The translations under genes were made by a program, and so were the position numbers. Shown here in pieces: positions 16,185 to 18,329 of a stretch of DNA of 18,329 bases. The notes below the pieces were generated by a model. That model saw only the letters and a list, made by a program, of their open reading frames with translations, ran no database searches and was not told where the DNA came from. This stretch comes from an uncultured Porphyromonadaceae bacterium (GTDB lineage Bacteria > Bacteroidota > Bacteroidia > Bacteroidales > UBA11471). The DNA is taken from NCBI GenBank assembly GCA_900542765.1, contig UQOX01000037.1, positions 1 through 18,329 on the forward strand, given 5' to 3'. Within the stretch, counting starts at the first letter, position 1. Every line of letters starts with the position of its first letter.

Positions 16185-17492
16185 ATGGCATCATTCGTTA
16201 TAGAAGGCGGCCGCCGCATGCACGGCGAGCTGATACCGCAAGGCGCTAAAAACGAAGCCTTGCAGATATTGTGTGCTACGTTGCTCACCCCCGAGGCCGT
16301 AGAAGTGTATAACCTGCCCGACATTCTCGATGTCAACAACCTCATACAACTTCTCCGGGACTTGGGCGTGGAGACCACCAAGATAGGGGAGGGAGCCTAT
16401 CGTTTCAAGGCCGAGAATATCGACTTGAATTATCTGCAAACGCCCCAGTTCCTCAAACAGAGCGCTTCGCTGCGCGGTTCGGTGATGATTGTGGGCCCGT
16501 TGGTAGCCCGTTTCGGGAAAGCCGTAATTGCCAAACCCGGTGGAGACAAAATCGGTCGCCGGCGTCTCGATACCCACTTCCTGGGAATTCAGAAATTGGG
16601 CGCCGAGTTTTCTTACAATCCCCAAAAACAGATTTATGAAATATCGGCCAAGGAACTCATCGGTACCTATATGTTGCTCGATGAGGCATCGGTCACCGGC
16701 ACGGCCAATATCTTGATGGCGGCAGTGCTGGCCAAAGGGAAGACCACAATATACAATGCGGCTTGCGAGCCTTACCTGCAACAGCTCTCGAAGATGCTCA
16801 ATGCCATGGGAGCCCACATATCGGGTATCGGTTCGAATCTGCTCGAAATCGAAGGCGTCGAGTCACTCGGCGGTTGCAAGCACACCATCTTGCCCGACAT
16901 GATAGAGATAGGTTCCTTCATCGGCATGGCAGCCATGACAGGCTCCGACATTCGTCTCAAAAATGTATCGGTCAAGGATTTGGGTATCATACCCGACAGT
17001 TTCCGCCGACTTGGCATTCGTGTCGAGCAAGAAGGCGATGACCTTTACATACCGCAACAAGACAGTTACGAAATAGAAACCTTCATCGACGGCTCCATCA
17101 TGACCTTTGCCGATGCCCCCTGGCCGGGTCTTACGCCCGACCTCCTCAGTGTGTTCCTCGTGGTGGCCACGCAGGCCAAGGGCAGCGTGCTGATACACCA
17201 GAAGATGTTCGAGAGCCGCCTTTTCTTTGTCGACAAACTCATCGACATGGGGGCACAAATCATTCTCTGCGATCCGCACCGTGCGGCCGTCATCGGCCAG
17301 GCCAAAGCCTATCCTTTGCGGGCTGCTTCCATGGTGTCGCCCGACATTCGTGCGGGCATTGCCCTGCTCATCGCCGCCATGTCGGCCGAGGGTACCAGCA
17401 CGATACACAATATCGACCAAATCGACCGAGGATACCAGCGCATCGACCTGCGGCTCAACGCCATAGGCGCTTCCATCACCCGTCAGTCCTGA
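16185..17492 (+). CDS. murA: UDP-N-acetylglucosamine 1-carboxyvinyltransferase MurA, Asp-type
   Basis: Transfers enolpyruvate from PEP to UDP-GlcNAc, the first committed step of peptidoglycan synthesis, in the cytoplasm. The 435 residues have the conserved K22-N23 (GAKNEAL), the duplicated EPSP-synthase-like fold, and the active-site loop KPGGDKIGRRRLD. In E. coli the loop reads PGGCTIGARPVD, so the fosfomycin-reactive Cys115 is replaced by Asp121 (codon 16545-16547). The general-base Asp region is PGLTPDLLS, in place of FPTDMQA. I chose the ATG at 16185 (MASFVIEGG); an in-frame TTG at 16158 lies inside the terminator and would add nine residues without family support. rimM follows four bases after the stop. 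Confidence 0.95.
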   Translation: MASFVIEGGRRMHGELIPQGAKNEALQILCATLLTPEAVEVYNLPDILDVNNLIQLLRDLGVETTKIGEGAYRFKAENIDLNYLQTPQFLKQSASLRGSVMIVGPLVARFGKAVIAKPGGDKIGRRRLDTHFLGIQKLGAEFSYNPQKQIYEISAKELIGTYMLLDEASVTGTANILMAAVLAKGKTTIYNAACEPYLQQLSKMLNAMGAHISGIGSNLLEIEGVESLGGCKHTILPDMIEIGSFIGMAAMTGSDIRLKNVSVKDLGIIPDSFRRLGIRVEQEGDDLYIPQQDSYEIETFIDGSIMTFADAPWPGLTPDLLSVFLVVATQAKGSVLIHQKMFESRLFFVDKLIDMGAQIILCDPHRAAVIGQAKAYPLRAASMVSPDIRAGIALLIAAMSAEGTSTIHNIDQIDRGYQRIDLRLNAIGASITRQS

Positions 17493-17496
17493 AAAT

Positions 17497-18024
17497 ATGA
17501 TTCAACGCGACGAACTTATCAAAATAGGCACCTTCAACAAGCCTCACGGGGTGCAAGGCGAGTTGGCCTTCACGTTTACCGACGACATTTTCGACCGTTG
17601 CGAATCGCCCTATGTCGTGTGCGAAATCGACGGGATATTCGTGCCTTTCTTTATCGAAGAGTATCGGTTCAGGAGCGATACAACGGCCCTCATGAAACTC
17701 GAAGATGTCGATAGCGAAGAAGAGGCACGCCCCTTTACCAATCTCGATGTTTACTATCCAAAGGCTTATATAACGAACGATGAAGATGGCGGATTGTCGG
17801 CACCGGGAGATTTCTTCCTTCACTTCTCGGTTTATGATACCGAGAAAGGCTTTTTGGGACATATTGTCGATGTCGATATGTCGACGGCCAATGTGCTCTT
17901 TGTCGTGGAGCGGGAGAAAGGCGGAGAATTGTTGATTCCCGCTATCGATGATTGGGTCGTTTCGGCTGATGAGCAGGAGAAGAAGTTGGTCATGAACATT
18001 CCCGAAGGACTGCTCGACCTCTGA
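17497..18024 (+). CDS. rimM: Ribosome maturation factor RimM
   Basis: Binds ribosomal protein S19 and helps mature the 30S head and 16S rRNA 3' domain. The 175-residue length fits. The N-terminal RimM barrel opens with IGTFNKPHGVQGELAF (residues 10-25, the signature), and the C-terminal PRC-barrel part holds GFLGHIVDV and ELLIPAIDDWV. It starts four bases after murA, hence is co-transcribed, and is followed by a terminator that overlaps its stop codon. It is not with rpsP-trmD-rplS as in many other phyla. Confidence 0.95.
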   Translation: MIQRDELIKIGTFNKPHGVQGELAFTFTDDIFDRCESPYVVCEIDGIFVPFFIEEYRFRSDTTALMKLEDVDSEEEARPFTNLDVYYPKAYITNDEDGGLSAPGDFFLHFSVYDTEKGFLGHIVDVDMSTANVLFVVEREKGGELLIPAIDDWVVSADEQEKKLVMNIPEGLLDL

Positions 18025-18048
18025 CGTAATGTGTCGGAGAATTTTTTT
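18019..18048 (+). terminator. Rho-independent terminator overlapping the rimM stop
   Basis: CTCTGAC (18019-18025) pairs with GTCGGAG (18033-18039) through seven pairs including one U-G, loop GTAATGT, then AA and seven T residues (18042-18048). The rimM TGA (18022-18024) is inside the left arm. It closes the murA-rimM transcript before the tRNA gene. Confidence 0.7.
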
Positions 18049-18158
18049 CGATGAAGATAAGTCGTTGATGTCGAATGAGTACCGATGCGCGGTAAATGCC
18101 TGTGTCAAGATTTTCCATAAAAAACGGCAAAGAGAAATGCAGATAAAAATAAAATTCG

Positions 18159-18166
18159 TATATTTG
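18159..18166 (+). promoter_or_regulatory. Probable -7 box of the tRNA-Ser promoter
   Basis: TATATTTG matches TAnnTTTG exactly, 25 bases before the tRNA 5' end. Only ATG stands at the -33 position (18137-18139, spacer 19), so the upstream element is weak. Confidence 0.6.
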
Positions 18167-18191
18167 CACTCGATTTTGAGAAAACCACTTT

Positions 18192-18279
18192 GGAGTGATG
18201 CTCGAGTGGTTGAAGAGGCACGCCTGGAAAGCGTGTAATCGGCAAAACCGGTTCGGGGGTTCGAATCCCCCTCACTCCG
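18192..18279 (+). tRNA. tRNA-Ser (anticodon GGA)
   Basis: An 88-base class II tRNA. The acceptor stem GGAGTGA (18192-18198) pairs with TCACTCC (18272-18278), G is the discriminator, and CCA is not encoded. The anticodon stem CACGC/GCGTG encloses the loop CTGGAAA with anticodon GGA, reading UCC and UCU. The T arm GGGGGTTCGAATCCCCC and a long variable arm confirm the serine type. Confidence 0.97.
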
Positions 18280-18329
18280 CAACAAACGCTGAAAATCAGC
18301 AGATTGCAAAACAAACACCCAGTTTTACA

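Noticed and set aside
18029..18238. A 69-codon plus-strand frame downstream of rimM
   Set aside because: It runs through the tRNA promoter and into tRNA-Ser, and starts within the terminator.
18288..18300. Small hairpin GCTGA-AAA-TCAGC after the tRNA as a terminator
   Set aside because: Only five base pairs and no T-tract follow; too weak to call.
17476..18318. A 280-codon minus-strand frame over rimM and the tRNA
   Set aside because: It runs antisense through rimM, both terminator arms and the tRNA gene, so it cannot be a real coding region.

Overview
The window looks like a chromosomal housekeeping segment from the order Bacteroidales (Bacteroidetes). The support is: several intergenic regions carry the Bacteroidetes sigma-ABfr promoter form (TTG or TTTG, about 20 bases, then TAnnTTTG); Shine-Dalgarno sequences are largely absent; two families common in this phylum occur (DUF4290, DUF5063); and the pairing of a serine-type sulfatase with an anaerobic maturase is typical of gut Bacteroidales. 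Coding sequence has fairly balanced base composition and the spacers are AT-rich. The genus cannot be decided from sequence alone.

Layout. 1-1860 (-): N-terminal two thirds of pyruvate phosphate dikinase, cut by the window edge. It is divergent from rlmD (2093-3502, +), which is followed by a strong terminator, an MFS transporter (3575-4945, +) and a membrane-anchored metallophosphoesterase (5025-6221, +). A hairpin at 6241-6276 separates these from a convergent six-gene minus-strand operon. In transcription order it is yicC, gmk, nadD, a DUF5063 gene, a DEDDy 3'-5' exonuclease and a small membrane protein (9950 down to 6306). Upstream of it, a 17-bp perfect hairpin closes the ilvA-type threonine ammonia-lyase gene (11306-10110, -). 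Divergent from ilvA, an accessory plus-strand cluster encodes a secreted Ser-type sulfatase, its radical-SAM maturase and an O6-methylguanine methyltransferase (11519-14761). A fresh promoter then starts tsaB and DUF4290, followed by murA and rimM (14823-18024). The window ends with tRNA-Ser(GGA) at 18192-18279.

How the genes relate. Most are core metabolism or RNA and translation functions: PEP/pyruvate interconversion, rRNA methylation, guanylate and NAD synthesis, RNA turnover, t6A tRNA modification, peptidoglycan precursor synthesis and ribosome maturation. The sulfatase and maturase form a self-contained activation module, because the anaerobic maturase converts the active-site serine of the sulfatase to formylglycine. 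A 9-bp direct repeat with an 11-bp period directly upstream of its promoter suggests regulated expression. Two plus-strand terminator hairpins overlap the stop codon of the gene before them (DUF4290 and rimM).

No non-coding stretch exceeds 300 bases; the longest are 1861-2092, 11307-11518, 18025-18191 and 9951-10109, and all hold promoter or terminator signals. I found no insertion sequence, CRISPR array, phage gene, toxin-antitoxin pair or clear new defence system. The points worth a second look are regulatory (direct repeats, stop-codon-overlapping terminators), the Cys-to-Asp MurA, and the His-rich DUF5063 protein in the nadD operon.
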